Positions 46,620-59,402 of a DNA stretch of 64,000 bases are shown one piece after another. Location: the NCBI GenBank assembly GCA_958450325.1, contig OY288259.1:58678987-58742986 (forward strand), read 5' to 3'. The notes beneath the pieces are model-generated. The model worked only from the letters and a program-made list of their open reading frames with translations, was not told where the DNA came from and ran no database searches. This stretch comes from Agrostemma githago. Its lineage: Eukaryota > Streptophyta > Magnoliopsida > Caryophyllales > Caryophyllaceae. Every line of letters starts with the position of its first letter. The first letter of the stretch is position 1. The translations under genes and the position numbers were made by a program.

Positions 46620-46870
46620 CTTCCTCCGTTTCATTTGATTCTTTATACTCCGTATTTTTTTTTTTTGGGTACTATTCATATATGGATGAAATCGTCAATG
46701 TAAGATTAAATATAGTCTGTGAGATCTTGATTAAATTGTCTAATCAACTACGTTATAAATATAATTTTATATAATTTTTAAAAATACGTAATTAAAGATA
46801 TAGATAAAATAAAACGTATACTGACAGTGTGAAAAAGTAAATGCAAAGAATCATTAAAAAAATGAGAGAA
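46620..46870. mobile_element. Degenerate Stowaway-like MITE next to a SINE
   Basis: TA plus CTTCCTCCGTTTCATTTGAT at the left and an imperfect inverse (AAAGAATCATTAAAAAAATG then GAGAGAA plus TA) at the right. The right arm is eroded, so class and limits are tentative. Confidence 0.4.
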
Positions 46871-46872
46871 TA

Positions 46873-47004
46873 CCGAAGATGTCTTAGCCTAGTGGTTAGG
46901 ACTAGATGCTTTGGGACAGTAGGTCTCAGGTTCGAATCCCCCCTCCCCTATATTGTAATGCGATTAATTGCGCTCTTCAATGGACCAAAAAAAAAAAAAA
47001 AAAT
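46873..47004 (+). mobile_element. tRNA-derived SINE
   Basis: A Pol III A-box-like string (TTAGCCTAGTGGTTAGG) is followed about 35 bases later by a good B box (GGTTCGAATCC), a short unrelated body and a 17-A tail (46987–47003). AGAATA occurs on both sides (46867–46872 and 47005–47010) as a short target duplication. It cannot fold as a full tRNA. Two diverged copies in reverse orientation are visible near 57870–57950 and 61808–61888. Confidence 0.7.
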
Positions 47005-47317
47005 AGAATAACTCACATTTTTTTTAACCCTAGCTAGTTCTTATTTATTGTCATTTATCCTTTGTTTATGAAAATTTATGAACTTATTTGATAGATTAAC
47101 ATAACTTCTAAAGTTCTATTCTATAATACACTTTCCGTCTTACCTAATAGTTATATGAGTACTTTGTAATATTTTTGGATCAAAGTTAAAGGAAATACAA
47201 TACTACGAGTAATAATTAGTGAATTCTTAACCACACAAAATTTAATTTGCACTATTTACGCTAAGTGTATATTTCAGTGGTAAGTCAGTACATAGTACAA
47301 ATCAATCTTACATAGTA

Positions 47318-47575
47318 CTCACTCCGTTCAAGTCCAAGCTTCCCTTTTGCTTTTTCACGTTTGTCAACGCGCATTTTGCATCGTTAATATCTTTCGTAAC
47401 ATATTAGTAAAACTTATGAAAATTGGATATTAATAATGTACTTTTAAAGACGAATCAAACAAGATCTCACATGGATATATTTTTTCTAATAGATTGTCGT
47501 GAATATCGAAAGTTATCCTTGATTGTGAATAGTGTCAAAACAAGGAAGGGGAAGCTTGGACTTGAACGGAGGGAG
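47318..47575. mobile_element. Stowaway-like MITE, family B copy 2
   Basis: 258 bp. CTCACTCCGTTCAAGTCCAA at the left and TTGGACTTGAACGGAGGGAG at the right are near-exact inverses; TA at 47316–47317 and 47576–47577. It is the best-preserved member of the family also seen at 26911 and (arms only) 60254. Confidence 0.88.
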
Positions 47576-50160
47576 TAGTACTCAGTATCTTAGGGTAAAG
47601 ATTATCAAACAACTTTACTCAATCTTCACGACTGAGTAACAACGGTTAGTGTTTTTATATTGCGCAGATTCATCTCAGACTCACCTAAGACTTTATTTTT
47701 CATCCTATTTATTTTTCCGAGCTTCTAAAGGATAAAAAATTTAAAAAATATGTACACAAGTCAATTAGTAATTGAAAAAAAATGCTTAATTTTTGTGTGA
47801 ACACTAAACACCCCCTCAAGAATTTTAAGTCAACTCTTACTCAATTTGAAGATTCAATTTAAAACAAAACTTACTCAAAAGTACCAATAATTTTACCCCA
47901 CATGTAAAAAGGGTTCTACCGTTAAATCTAAAACACCAATATATTGGTTTATAAAAAAGGAACACTTATATATCGACTAAGCCAATTCATTTAAAACAAC
48001 CTCGAAGTCTTAATTACATATACAAATGAGCAGGTCTATTAAGAGACGACATCTCAAATTTATTAAGTAATCAATTACAAATTGATGTAACACTGATACT
48101 AAATTAATAAAAATAACTACGTTTAATATAAAAAATATATACTGATAAAATGATGACAATCTAACAATATAAGATAAAAATGATATTAAAAAAATAATCT
48201 CTTAACAAATAACTTAACGAGAGACTAACCCTCCATAATTTTTATGCATATAAATACTATTCCGTTTTTCTCAAGTAGACTTGTTAATTATTTACTCGTA
48301 CTTAAAGTGTACTCGATTGTGATTGTGTGAACTTATTAAGAACGCAAAATTACATTTACGGCGTAGTACTTGGTAGAGTCAACAACAAACCTACGTACTT
48401 GGTCCTCACTAAACAATGACTCAATGAGTAGTGACTAGTGAGTAATTTTCTTTCACTCCTCTCGACTCTCGACTCTGGTTGATAGTATTTCGTAATACCT
48501 TTCAATGATCCATTAACACTTAAATTAAGAAATAAAAGTTTATTTCATTTTTAATTTGAGATCTCGAGTTAGAACCTTAAAAATACGACATCAAACTTGA
48601 CATCCTTCGTAAGTGACAGATTTAAGGTGAGCTTGCTAGCTAGCTACTCCGGTTTGCTAGCAAGACGTGCAAACCTCAACGAGTTTAAAGTTTTTGAAAA
48701 TTTTAATGAGTTCATAAAAAAAAATATTGCTTGTTCAACCCCGACTATAATTTTCGCCCCACTAGCTGGAAATCGTGACTCCAACACTAGCCCTTTTGCT
48801 TAACCTCCTTCGCTAGGTTGTGGGTATGTTACCGGGTCATATTTCTATAACAGACATTTAATATTCACTTGTATCAAATCTTTATTTCACTCGACAACCA
48901 TATAAAACTAGTTTGGTTAAGGTTACCGAGAAATCGTTTTTCCCTAAATTAATGATAGATATACTTTCGTAATATAGAAAATGAATCTCAAATCTTATCA
49001 TATGAACTATCTCTCAATAACGTCATCAATGAATCGTGTCTCTTTGTAGTTTTCGCCCTTTGGTCAAGCAAGCGCCTGAAGTACGAGTAGTTGTCGAAAC
49101 ATAAAATGCGGCCAACCTGAATACTACTCGTACTTGACCACTTGTCATGTGATTTGGTTATACTCTCTTCGAATCCGACTTATGTTTTCTCTTTTCCTTT
49201 TGGGTCGAGTTTTCATTTCTCTCCCTCCCTCCCTCATTTATTTTGAGGTCACACATTTCCACACCCTTATTTTTTTCCCAAATAATCTAGGGGAGCATAT
49301 CTTAAATGTAGGGCTTGCTTGTGATGGGGTAATTATTCTGGGGGTAATAGAGAAAAAATGAACTAGAAATGAATGAGCTTGTTGCTTGATTGTGACATTT
49401 TATGATGTAAAAGGGATATGAGGGGAATAATTACCCCCATTGGAGGGTAATGCATTACTTGGGGGAGAGGGGAGTAATAATTCCCCAAATAAGTTGGACT
49501 ACCTTAATTTTCTCTATTTCCGCTTAGCATCATCACCACTTCCCGTCATTTTTTAGTTCATTTTTGCTCTATTACCCCGGAATAATTACCCACATCCCAA
49601 GCAAGCCCTTAAAAAGAGTATTTAATAATTGATCCGTGTTAAGGATTACTCGTACGACAGATAGTACCGTGACAAAGAAGAATTTGGCCTTGGTAGTAGG
49701 CACTAGGCAGCCAATAAAACCACCTCCATTTCCATCCTTCTCTTCTTTCCCCTCACTTGCAGTCTCTAGCAAGCCTCATCCAGTCAATCATCCTCTCTCA
49801 CAAATACTACTACTACTACGAACTACTATAATCAACGCAAGATTGAACCAGGAAGGAAGAACCAACACTTGTTTTCTTCTTCACTTAAAAAAAACTTTAA
49901 CTTGGTTAAAGTTTAATAACACTCACATTCATTCTTTGCTTTCTTCTTTCATTTTTCCCCCCTAACCTTCTTCACGAGATCCCCTCTCCTTCTCTTCTCT
50001 TCTCTTCTCTTCTTCATTCATCCATGTCTTCTTCTTCAACATTTTTCCATTTCTTCAATTAACCCCAAATTCTTGCTTCATTTTCCAACCATTTTTAATT
50101 TAATTTTGATTATTAATTAAGTTTGTACATTTTGTGGGAGGGAGGACTTGGATTTTTGAA
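47576..50160. other. Intergenic DNA and TTL1 leader
   Basis: No gene recognised from 47.6 to 49.7 kb. Between about 49310 and 49600 the words GGGGTAATTATTC…, GGAATAATTACCCCC and ATTACCCCGGAATAATTACC form nested inverted repeats of a small unclassified element. From about 49700 to 50160 the pyrimidine-rich text, including a (CTCTT)n tract at about 49985–50015, is the probable promoter and 5' leader of TTL1. Confidence 0.45.
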
Positions 50161-53100
50161 ATGGCGAATTCAGGTGTGGAAACGCTCTCAGATCGACTCA
50201 AAGAAGCTGATTTCACTGGGGATAAACCCGATTTCAAGCAACTGGATCTGGGTTCGGGTTCGGGTTCCCCCGTTTCCCCGCTCCGGACCCGCTCCACCGG
50301 CCCAGCGCACACCACCACCACCACCACAAGCAGCAGTTCCAGCTCATCTGGCTCCTTTCGTGCTAATCCCAACCCGGTTCCGAAGGCGCATTCTGGAGAG
50401 CTTCTAACCAGCCCCAAACTAGGGACCGGTCGGACCAGGCCGGGTCACACCCGGTCCAACTCCTCCGGATCAATGGGCTCATACCAGGTACTGAACCAGG
50501 GCGGTGGAAACGGATACGGCTCCGTCAACTCGCCACCGCTCAATGTGTTACCCACGGGCAACATTATCTGCCCCTCGGGTCGGTCAGTCCCCGCTCCACC
50601 CCTCCGTAAACCCACCCGACCCGACGTCCTCGGGTCAGGCTCAGTTAATTACGGGCACGGTAGCATAATGCGGCCCGGAAACCAACCCGCCACCCGCCAC
50701 GCGAGGGGACACTCGACAGGGAACATAAGGGGACACGTGGCCGTCGGCGGCGGGGTAGATCCGGAGGAGGTGAAGAGGCTAGGGAACGAGCAGTATAAGA
50801 GGGGGAATTTCGGGGATGCATTGAGTTTGTATGATCGAGCGATATCGGTTTCGCCGGGAAACGCCGCGTACCGGAGTAACCGGGCGGCGGCGTTGACGGG
50901 TTTGGGTCGGGTCGGCGAGGCCGTTGCGGAGTGTGAGTTAGCCGTTAAGTTGGATCCTTCCTATGGTAGAGCTCACCATAGATTGGCCTCTTTGCTTCTA
51001 AGGTCAATCATTTTTCACTTAATCCCGTCTTTTTTTTTACTCCGTATTAATTTACCTTTGATTAAAATACTTTGTATAAACAAATTTTAACGATTAAAAT
51101 AAAGAATTCAGTAGGACGCAGGGAGCAAGGAATTTTCGATATTGATTAAATGCTTAGATGTTTGAGGTTCTAGATCTTTGGTGATTCTTAAATTATACAG
51201 TAAGACGGTCCATTGAGTGAAAATGTAGGTACATGTGTGACCGTTTTACACGATAATTACTACTGGTGATTCGATCTGTTTGATATCTAATCATGTGTTT
51301 TGTAGGATTATATTGGTACTCCATATTTGATTTTGAATTGATTAGTATGGCTGTACATTGGTGTTTTGATTGGTTGAATTGTCATATTCATGATTCATGA
51401 ATCATATGATTTTATTCTCATAATAATAATAATAATAATAATAGTAGTAGGGGAACCTCAACTTTTGGCTGGCATTGTGAATTATTTGATGCACATGAAG
51501 AATAGTGAAGCACATGTGGTCAAGATTTTTCATGCTATATTCTTATAAAATCTCGGGTTTGGACTTCGATTTCATTGCTAGCTTGATTTAAGTCGGTTCT
51601 TAAGTGCTTCGCTCTTACTCTTTCTAGAAGTCTCGTTGTTGGAAAATTTGCTTCCGAGCTGGGTTGTTGGGGTTGTTATCAATGTCCGATCTAAGGGCAA
51701 GTGGGTTCATGAATTTGATGTAGAACTGTGATTAATACTAGGCATTTTTTGGAACAATGTTTTCGAACTTGGTAGAACAATGAAATGTCTAAACTATCCT
51801 TTTTTTTTGGTGTCCTTGATTACCTTGAACATGTATTATTGCTCATACTCTAATCATGTAAAAGCATCATGAATCATGATGATGCTGTATCATTCTTTTA
51901 TGCTGGCTGGCAGTTTAATAATTACTCCGTATGTATCATGATCGGTTTTCATATTTGTCACCATTATTGATAGCTCTTGTTTGTATCTATGATGTACGGA
52001 GTATTTGGTAAGCGGTAATAACATTCTTTCTAATCCGGTTTTCTCAATTGTTCTAGACTAGGGCAGGTCGAGGCTGCTAGGAAACATCTATGCTATGCCG
52101 GGCAGCAGCCAGGGGCAACGGAACTTCTAAAGTTGCAGGCAGTTGAAAAGCATTTAAGCAGATGCTCAGATGCTCGGATTATAGGTGATTGGAAAACGAC
52201 GTTACGGGAAGGAGACGCTGCAATTGCAGCAGGAGCCGATTATTCTCCTCAGGTAAAAAATTTCGGCCCTATACTTGTATGCATGCAGATGTGCACTACA
52301 TATTTTTTTGGACAAACAGGTTTTACTCCACGGTTTTTACTAAATATACTCTTTAACTGAGGTATTTTGGTTTGCAACATGTGGGAAATTGCAGTAGTAC
52401 TAGAACTTCGTATTTGTTATTGATCCTATGCGTGCAGAAATTGCAGAATTGGTATTACATTTTTTTTCGTATAAACATTTTATTTTCGGTAAAAACAAGT
52501 TTTATACTCCTATGGGTTGCTAAAAATATGTTTGGTCGAGGTATTTGAGTTTATAACATGCAGAAATTGCAGTATTACTTGTGTAATACCGTCTTACACA
52601 AGTATTTGTCTTATTTGTGGTCATTGAATCTTTGTTTAAGTTGTGTTTGGAGACGCGTGCTAAATGTGGTTGGATGGATTTCCAGCTGTTTTTATGTAGA
52701 GCAGAGTCCCTGTTAAAACTACAGCAACTCGACGATGTAGAATGCATTCTATCAAATATACCAAAAGTCGACCCGATACCTCAATGCTGCTCACAGATTA
52801 AGTCTTTCGGGATGCTTTCCGAAGCTTACCTGTTTTATGTGCGAGCACAAATCGAGATGGCCCTAGGAAGGTGAGTAGAACTAGAAGATGTTGATGTCTT
52901 ATTTCTTGAGGAAAAACCATATCTTGCATATCGGGAAAGTGACGAAGAAGAGATGATGCATATCTTGCAGGTTTGAGAATGCAGTATCCTCTGCTGACAA
53001 AGCTGGGAAGATCGATCCTAGGAACGTCGAGGTTGCAAAGCTTCTGAACACGGTGAAGCATGTTGCGAGAGCCCGTGGTCGTGGAAATGAGCTTTTCAAG

Positions 53101-54143
53101 GCTGAGCGATTTACTGAAGCTTGTGCAGCTTATGGAGAAGGGCTGAGGCTTGATCCTTGCAATTCTGTTCTTTATGGCAATCGAGCTGCTTGTTGGTATA
53201 AGCTCGGAATGTGGGATAAGTCCATCGAAGATTGCAACCACGCCCTTCGTATTTATCCTAACTACACCAAGGCCCTTCTTCGAAGAGCTGCCGCGAACAA
53301 TAAGGTAAAAAAATACTCCTCCCTATATACCATTTGATGTCTAAAGTCGAACTTGATTAACGATGTCTATATGCGGAGGCACCTCTAAAAGTTTTGTTGG
53401 TGTTGATAATAGCTTGAACGTTGGGCTGAGGCCGTTAGAGATTATGAAGTTCTCAGGAAAGAGCTCCCTCAAGATTCCGAGGTCGCCGAATCTCTATTTC
53501 ATGCACAAGTTGCTTTGAAGAAATCTCGTGGTGAGGAGGTTTTGAACATGAAGTTTGGCGGTGATGTCGAGGAGATTAACGGTCTGGAGCACTTCAGAGC
53601 GACTATATCCTCACCAGGTGATACGAGTATTATTTTCTTTGCTTGACGAGTGCTTGTCCATCTTTTCCGTCTTTTTCTATTCCGGGTGTCATTTGTCATT
53701 ATATTGACATTTTGGATTTCAGGCTTATCATTGGTACATTTTGAGAATCCCTCGGGTCCAGAGTCCCAGCGTATATCATGTTTCTTGGATACGCTATGCG
53801 GTCGATATCCCTCCATCAATTTCGTAAAGGTGCATTATCTATCTCTCGTTTTATTCTCCTTGCTCGTGAGTCTCGTGTTTATAGTAGTTTTTACCTAGTA
53901 TGATTTTGTGTCGGAATACTTGAGGACCATAAAAACGTGGAATTCCCAATATCTTATGCTATTGTTTCTGTCGTTGGTGATTGATTGTAGGTGGATGTCG
54001 AGAAGAACACAGATGTAGCAGACTCCGAAAGTGTGAAGATTGTACCGACATTCAAAATATACAAGAACGGCACACGGGTGAAGGAGATTATAAACCCTAC
54101 AAACGACGTTTTGGAAGCTTCGGTGAGACACTATGGTTGCTAG
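50161..54143 (+). CDS. TTL1: Tetratricopeptide-repeat thioredoxin-like protein (TTL1-like)
   Basis: Seven coding exons: 50161–51002, 52057–52252, 52686–52870, 52971–53304, 53413–53617, 53723–53829 and 53991–54143, giving 673 residues. A Ser/Gly/Pro-rich disordered N terminus (1 to about 200, with a poly-Thr/Ser run) is followed by a first TPR block (about 200–310; EEVKRLGNEQYKRGNFGDAL), a second TPR block (about 435–545; GRGNELFKAERFTEACAAY, DCNHALRIYPNYTKALLRRA) and a C-terminal thioredoxin-like fold (about 590–673; VPTFKIYKNGTRVKEI) ending RHYGC. The redox CxxC pair is absent, as is known for this family, so it acts as a scaffold/co-chaperone. TTL proteins work in osmotic and ABA responses, brassinosteroid signalling and cellulose synthesis. 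An in-frame ATG at 50134 would add nine residues; I prefer 50161 because MANSGVETLSDRL fits the family start. Confidence 0.92.
51418..51446 (+). repeat. (ATA)n microsatellite in TTL1 intron 1
   Basis: Eight or nine AAT/ATA units followed by AGTAGTAG. Confidence 0.9.
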
Positions 54144-56677
54144 CACAAGAAGCACTCCGAAGGTGTATCTACTTTTCGCTCCTGATTCATTCCCCAATGC
54201 TCGGGATTCCACATTTCTGAAACCCAAACCCGAGGAATCAAATTACCCGTGTCATGATATTCCTTATACCCGTATCAGTCACAAATTCCTAAGGAACCCT
54301 AATCCGAAATTATTACCTACATTCCCCTTTCCAATCTTCATATTGTCGTTCGTGTAAAACCAATCAACCCGTCTCAAAAAAAGAGAAGGGATGTGTGTCG
54401 TATTATATACTCCGCTCCTACATGGGATCAGAACCAGAACCAGAACCAGATGAAGAATCGATTTGATTCGAAATGGTAGAAGAGGAAGCATCATGCATGG
54501 GGTTGGTGGGAAGAGAGGGGATGATTTGTACAATGTATATGGAGTACTCCATGTTGATTATATATAATACACAAAACAGCAACACATTTGAAGGCCATGG
54601 TGAAGACACATTGCAGATTTGCAGGTATGCTTTGGTGGGTTAGTGAAATGAAGGATATGATGAATATGAATATGAATTTAATTTAAATTATTGATTGTTA
54701 AAATTTTTATTATTATATTTCTTGTTAATTTTTGCACTACCATTTTCTATTTGTTTCATTTAATAAAATTCCTCAATTTTCGCCCTTCAAATCTCTCCGC
54801 TTTTACTTTTTTTTTTTTTTTTTTTTCTCCAGTTTATCTCTTGTGAGACCATTCTTATCACCCACAACTCGTGGAGTTATTATAAATTCATTATTCGTTT
54901 GTAAATACTTTCGTATTTTCTCCCATTGTTGCAACTTCGCTGGGTCATTTTACACTTTGTTCCCTTTACTACCGAGTATAATATTATTATTAAAAATATA
55001 TTCCCTCGGTTTCGTTCATTTATTTGACGAGTACATATATTAGGTTATCTTGAATTGTTGATTATGGAGTGGTGGTTGCAACATTCATTGCCGCTATTAC
55101 TTGCAGCATTATCCCTTCATGCCAAGGACATCTCTCTTCAGTCTCCCCCACACTGTTGAGAGTCTTTTATGACACCAATTTGTCTTCTAATGACGAAGTA
55201 TTGTCGTTTTTTTTACCTTTGATTAAATTACTTCTTGAAAGAATCGTGATGACAAACTTTTAATATGGGCGACAGTAGTAAGGCAAATCCGACCCACATT
55301 ATCAAAGCGAATGATCCAACTAGCTACAATCCGACCTGTAATTAAGTTGTCTTATTAAAAGGCCGTTACTTCACTGTAGTGGACATTCTGTTTGTTGCTC
55401 GCTATTTCAATATGAAATCGTTTCATACGAGAATCAACAAAAACATTTTCCGACATGTAATTGGGTTCATCAATCAATCTCAATATTTGTAAGCCAAGAG
55501 AATCCATGTGCAGATTTAGAGGAGGGAGACAATGCAAGTAGAAGTCAAATACGAGTATCATGTGAATTTTTATAGATCTCAATTCTCAAAGTCTGGTAAA
55601 TGCCTTTGGACCCACCAATCAACCGACCATTATAATTGATAATATTATTTTATTTTACTTTAATTAAATAATTAACTGATACTCAAAATAGATTAATTAT
55701 AACTAAACAACTTCTAAATGGGGAAATGCTCGAATTTTTGGGGATAATATTTGTGTCATAGCTTCTGCTTTCCTTGATCAATGCGCTCTTGCTTTAATTG
55801 GTGGCCTAATTTTACTTTCGAGTACTATCGGACGGTATTAGTATGATTTTTTTGGTTCAAATTAGTGTACTACTATATTACAGGTGAGAACAAAGCTTTA
55901 TACAAAGTGATCTCGATAAAGTAGGAGAGCAAGAAAACTAGATTGATCCCGTAGGATGAGACCAACCAATCTCAAGCTTTTAGATGAAGAAAAAGAACGA
56001 AAGTCTTTTTTTTTTTTTTTTGTTTTTTTCGCCAACTGGAAAAGAGGTTAGAAAGTTAAAATACAACGAAATTGGGGCGCAACTAGGGTATGAGCTGTAG
56101 TATGTATTTAAGTCTGTTAGTAGGTAGGTAGAAATGAAATTTGAAAACAATGAAAAGATGATGCAAGGAAAAGTATGTTGTGCAGCATATATTGTCGTTG
56201 CCCATGACGTGCAAAACCAGTTGAAGGCAATCTGTGAAAACGAAAATGAAAATATGGAGGAGACCCTTCTTCATTCAATGCCCGGCCCTAACCGTGATAC
56301 TCTGTTTATCTAACAACCTAAGTCGTGGACAATATAATATATACGACTAGTTTTGTGTTCCTACAATTGAAAATCGTTTCCCATTCTTTGCATAGACTTA
56401 GCAGCAGCAGTATGTAACCGAAGATTGTAATTATTCCTTCTTAGTTGAGGAAGAGAGTCAAGAGCTTGAATTGCGACCTCAGGAGGGGAGGTTCATTGCC
56501 CAGAAAGAGCGCCAAAGTCAATGTATTTCGTGTTTCATCCCTTCTCGATTGAAGTAGGACATGAACGCCTCAGATTGGGCATAAAGTCCATTATTTGTTA
56601 CAAGTTTATTTCTAGTATAATTAAACAACTACGGATTATAGACAAAAAATTATAGCATTAAAGTCATAAATTTAATA
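54144..56677. other. TTL1 3' region and gene-free DNA
   Basis: The TTL1 3' UTR probably covers the first few hundred bases. Beyond that I see only AT-rich DNA, a T-tract at 54808–54827, a Stowaway-end fragment near 55000 (TTCCCTCGGTTTCG) and a T-tract at about 56007–56028. No gene. Confidence 0.45.
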
Positions 56678-57246
56678 GAGCAAATTAAAATTTACTCCCT
56701 TCAAAGATGCGTGATTTAAAATTTACTTCCTTATGAATTTTTTTTTTAATATTTTACCCCCAAAAAGTTGCAAAAGTTCAAAATTTACTTGCAATTCAAT
56801 ATTCCGATGAGTATTTCCGGTGAGTTTGCCTTTTTCCTATTTTTAATACCGAAATTGTTCTTTCTTCATCCTACCCTTCTTCCCCCTTCCCTTATGCTCT
56901 CGTTTGTACAAAAAGCTTCCCTTATGTTCTCATTTGTTAAAAAAAAGAAGAAAAAAAAATCCGCACAATTGGAATTCGTCCCTAAAATAATCAAGGTTTG
57001 CAAGTCGATTATTGTATTCAAAGGCTTCTCAATCTTCAAGTTATTAAACCCTAATGGAAGACATAAAGGTAAACCCTAATTTTTAAAGGGTATTTCGGTC
57101 ACTAGATTCATCAATTCTTCAGAATATTGAATTGCAAGTAAATTTTGAATTTTTGCAACTTTTTGAGGGTTAAATATTAAAAAAAATTCATAAGGGAGTA
57201 AATTTTAAATCAAGCATCTTTGAAGGGAGTAAATTTTAATTTGTTC
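56678..57246. mobile_element. Mutator-like MITE with about 130-bp inverted repeats and 9-bp target duplication
   Basis: The left arm starts GAGCAAATTAAAATTTACTC (56678) and the right arm, read in reverse from 57246, starts GAACAAATTAAAATTTACTC. The match continues for about 130 bp through CTTCAAAGATGC and TTGCAATTCAATATTC with few changes. AATTTAATA is present on both sides (56669–56677 and 57247–57255), the 9-bp duplication expected of Mutator-type transposition. The 310-bp interior includes a frame at 56768–57079 that I do not recognise; it may be filler or a captured gene fragment (it contains leader-like AACCCTAATG words). Confidence 0.85.
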
Positions 57247-57257
57247 AATTTAATAAC

Positions 57258-57280
57258 AAAAAAAAAAAAAAAAAAAAAAA
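57258..57280 (+). repeat. Poly-A tract
   Basis: A run of 23 A's a few bases right of the Mutator-like element's target duplication. No element is clearly attached to it. Confidence 0.9.
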
Positions 57281-58490
57281 GACAAAAGCACATACACTAA
57301 ATAGTGTAAGGTTAATGAAGGTGACATTATTGTTGGTTTGTGGGAGATGTGGCTGTCACGCTAAAGACGTGGGACTGCACCTGGATGCCCTCCTCCTTAC
57401 GAACCGACTTCTTTTGGACTGTGTTTTGCCCTTTTTCATTACACAAATTTTCGTATAAAACGGTTTCATATTTAGTTTATTGTTAGACCTATTATATAAG
57501 GGTGATTATTATTATTATTAGGAAAATGATAAATATAATCCTTAGGGCTGTATTTAAAAGGTCATAAGAGAAAATAATTTTTCAATACATGCATTAATTG
57601 CATCGATACATGTGTAATTTGGGCTTCAAATTATATGTTTATACTAAATTTGGAAGTTTTTAATGCCTTACCTACAACCTATGGATTGTCTTTAACGTAA
57701 TCGTTATTATTATTATTTATTATTATTTGTTTAACTTTCTCTCATTCATTCAATTCTTTACGTAGGGGTCGTTCTTGTGAGGAGAAATGATGGGCTTAGG
57801 TAAAGAATTAAATGAATGGGGAGAGAGTATGTACCCGTGCACTTAGTCACATTACTCCATATAAGGGGGAGATCGATTCAAACCTTTGACTTGTTATTCG
57901 GATTTTTAGGGTACCTCGTCTTAAGTACTAGGTTAAGACATGTTCGATTAGACATGCTATAAATTTATAATAGCCTTGATATCACCTTCTCGCATACTTT
58001 CTCCGGTAATAATAATGACTTAATGAAGCTTGTGAAATGGTTGCAAAAAGAGGGAAATGTTGCGTTTTGTTTGAAGGACAGACTAAAAAACCGGAGTTTT
58101 TGGTCTTGAACGGAGAAAATACCACGTAATGTCGATGGCAATACGTTAATTATTTGATACGAGTAGTTTGGTCATAAAAAAAACCTAAACTTGCTGACTT
58201 GGTAATACTTTTTTGTTTTTTATTCGGCGAAAATAATATTACTCCCTAATAAAATAGTTAAATTTTCAATTGAATTGTTCCATTTATATATTGGATATGT
58301 TTATTGGTGGTGAGACTTTTACTTTATTGATATACTGCATACTATTCTCTCTCACAATCTTATTTTTTTTACAAAAAAATAAATAAATGTAACGATTAAT
58401 AAAAATGTAGTCGCAGTGGAGATTATAAGTCAATATGACTTGCATTATGAGTTATAAAGTGGTGTTCCCATTGATCAGACAGTGGGTCTT
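57281..58490. other. Gene-free DNA with SINE debris
   Basis: AT-rich. At about 57870–57950, in reverse orientation, a TCTTAACCTAGTACTTAAGA-type A box and a GGTTTGAATCG-type B box match the SINE at 46873. Nothing else is supported. Confidence 0.4.
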
Positions 58491-58494
58491 GCTT

Positions 58495-58650
58495 AAAACG
58501 GAGTATCTGTCGTAAACCTTAAGACGGGTCAAATACTATCACATGTGCCTAATAAAGACAAAACATTTGCTACTTGTAAGGCCACTTGTCATGTGATTTG
58601 GTATATTACTTGATCCGTCTTAAGGTTAAGACAAATAGTGCCGTCACAGA
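58495..58650. mobile_element. Short inverted-repeat MITE
   Basis: TCGTAAACCTTAAGACGGGT then CAAATA…ATCACATG (about 58510–58545) is repeated inverted as CATGTGATTTGGTAT… then ATCCGTCTTAAGGTTAAGAC (about 58587–58636). Related single arms occur at 45025 and at 49136 (CACTTGTCATGTGATTTGGT). The target duplication is not resolved. Confidence 0.5.
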
Positions 58651-59402
58651 CCAGAATTTTGCCTGATCAGAAAGGTGGGGTACGTGGGTCAACTAATTTT
58701 GTGGTATGCGCAGCGCAGTACGACTTCACGAGAAGACACTACAAAATCTAAACCTACTTATTATGGTTGGAAAGTGGCCGGTGCATATTTTCCGCAAATT
58801 TAAAAGTCGCTCATATTTTCATTTTTTTTTTATAAACTCGAGAATGTTGTTAAAAAAACTTGCAAGAACGATTAGTATTCAAAAGTCAAATGTGTACTTT
58901 GGATTTAAATAAAATGAGTATTAGTTTAGGTCACGTGTAAATGTATAGCTTATTTGGACTGATTTTTAATCAATAATAGTACAATTATATAATGCACTCT
59001 TGTCCGTATCTAATTCGTAGAAATTGGGCAGAAAAAAATTCTCCTGTTTTTTTGACACGTATCAAACAAATTTTACATTGGTTTATCAGTTACTCTGTAG
59101 TACTCCGTAAGGATTAGAACCCTTGCTATGATACAATAATCATTTTATTGTGGAGTCCTAAGGACCCAAAATAATACTCGTGAATAATACTTCATCTTGT
59201 CGTATTTAATTTACTTATTTCTTGAATATATGCGAGAAATATTTTATTTTATTGAATTATAATTTGTGATCAAATGAAATACTTCTAATAACATTTAGAA
59301 TAGACATTTTTTTAGTAATTTTCGGAGATTTAGCGTGAAAATTTACAACGAAAATAATTTAATTGTTATCATGTACCCCGGACTTATTACTTAAGTGGGT
59401 TA

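Noticed and set aside
46876..46950. Possible tRNA gene
   Set aside because: A and B boxes are present but no cloverleaf with acceptor stem can be formed, and the A-tail and flanking repeats show a SINE.
50134..50160. Upstream in-frame ATG as TTL1 start
   Set aside because: It would add MGGRTWIFE, unlike the family N terminus; kept only as an alternative.
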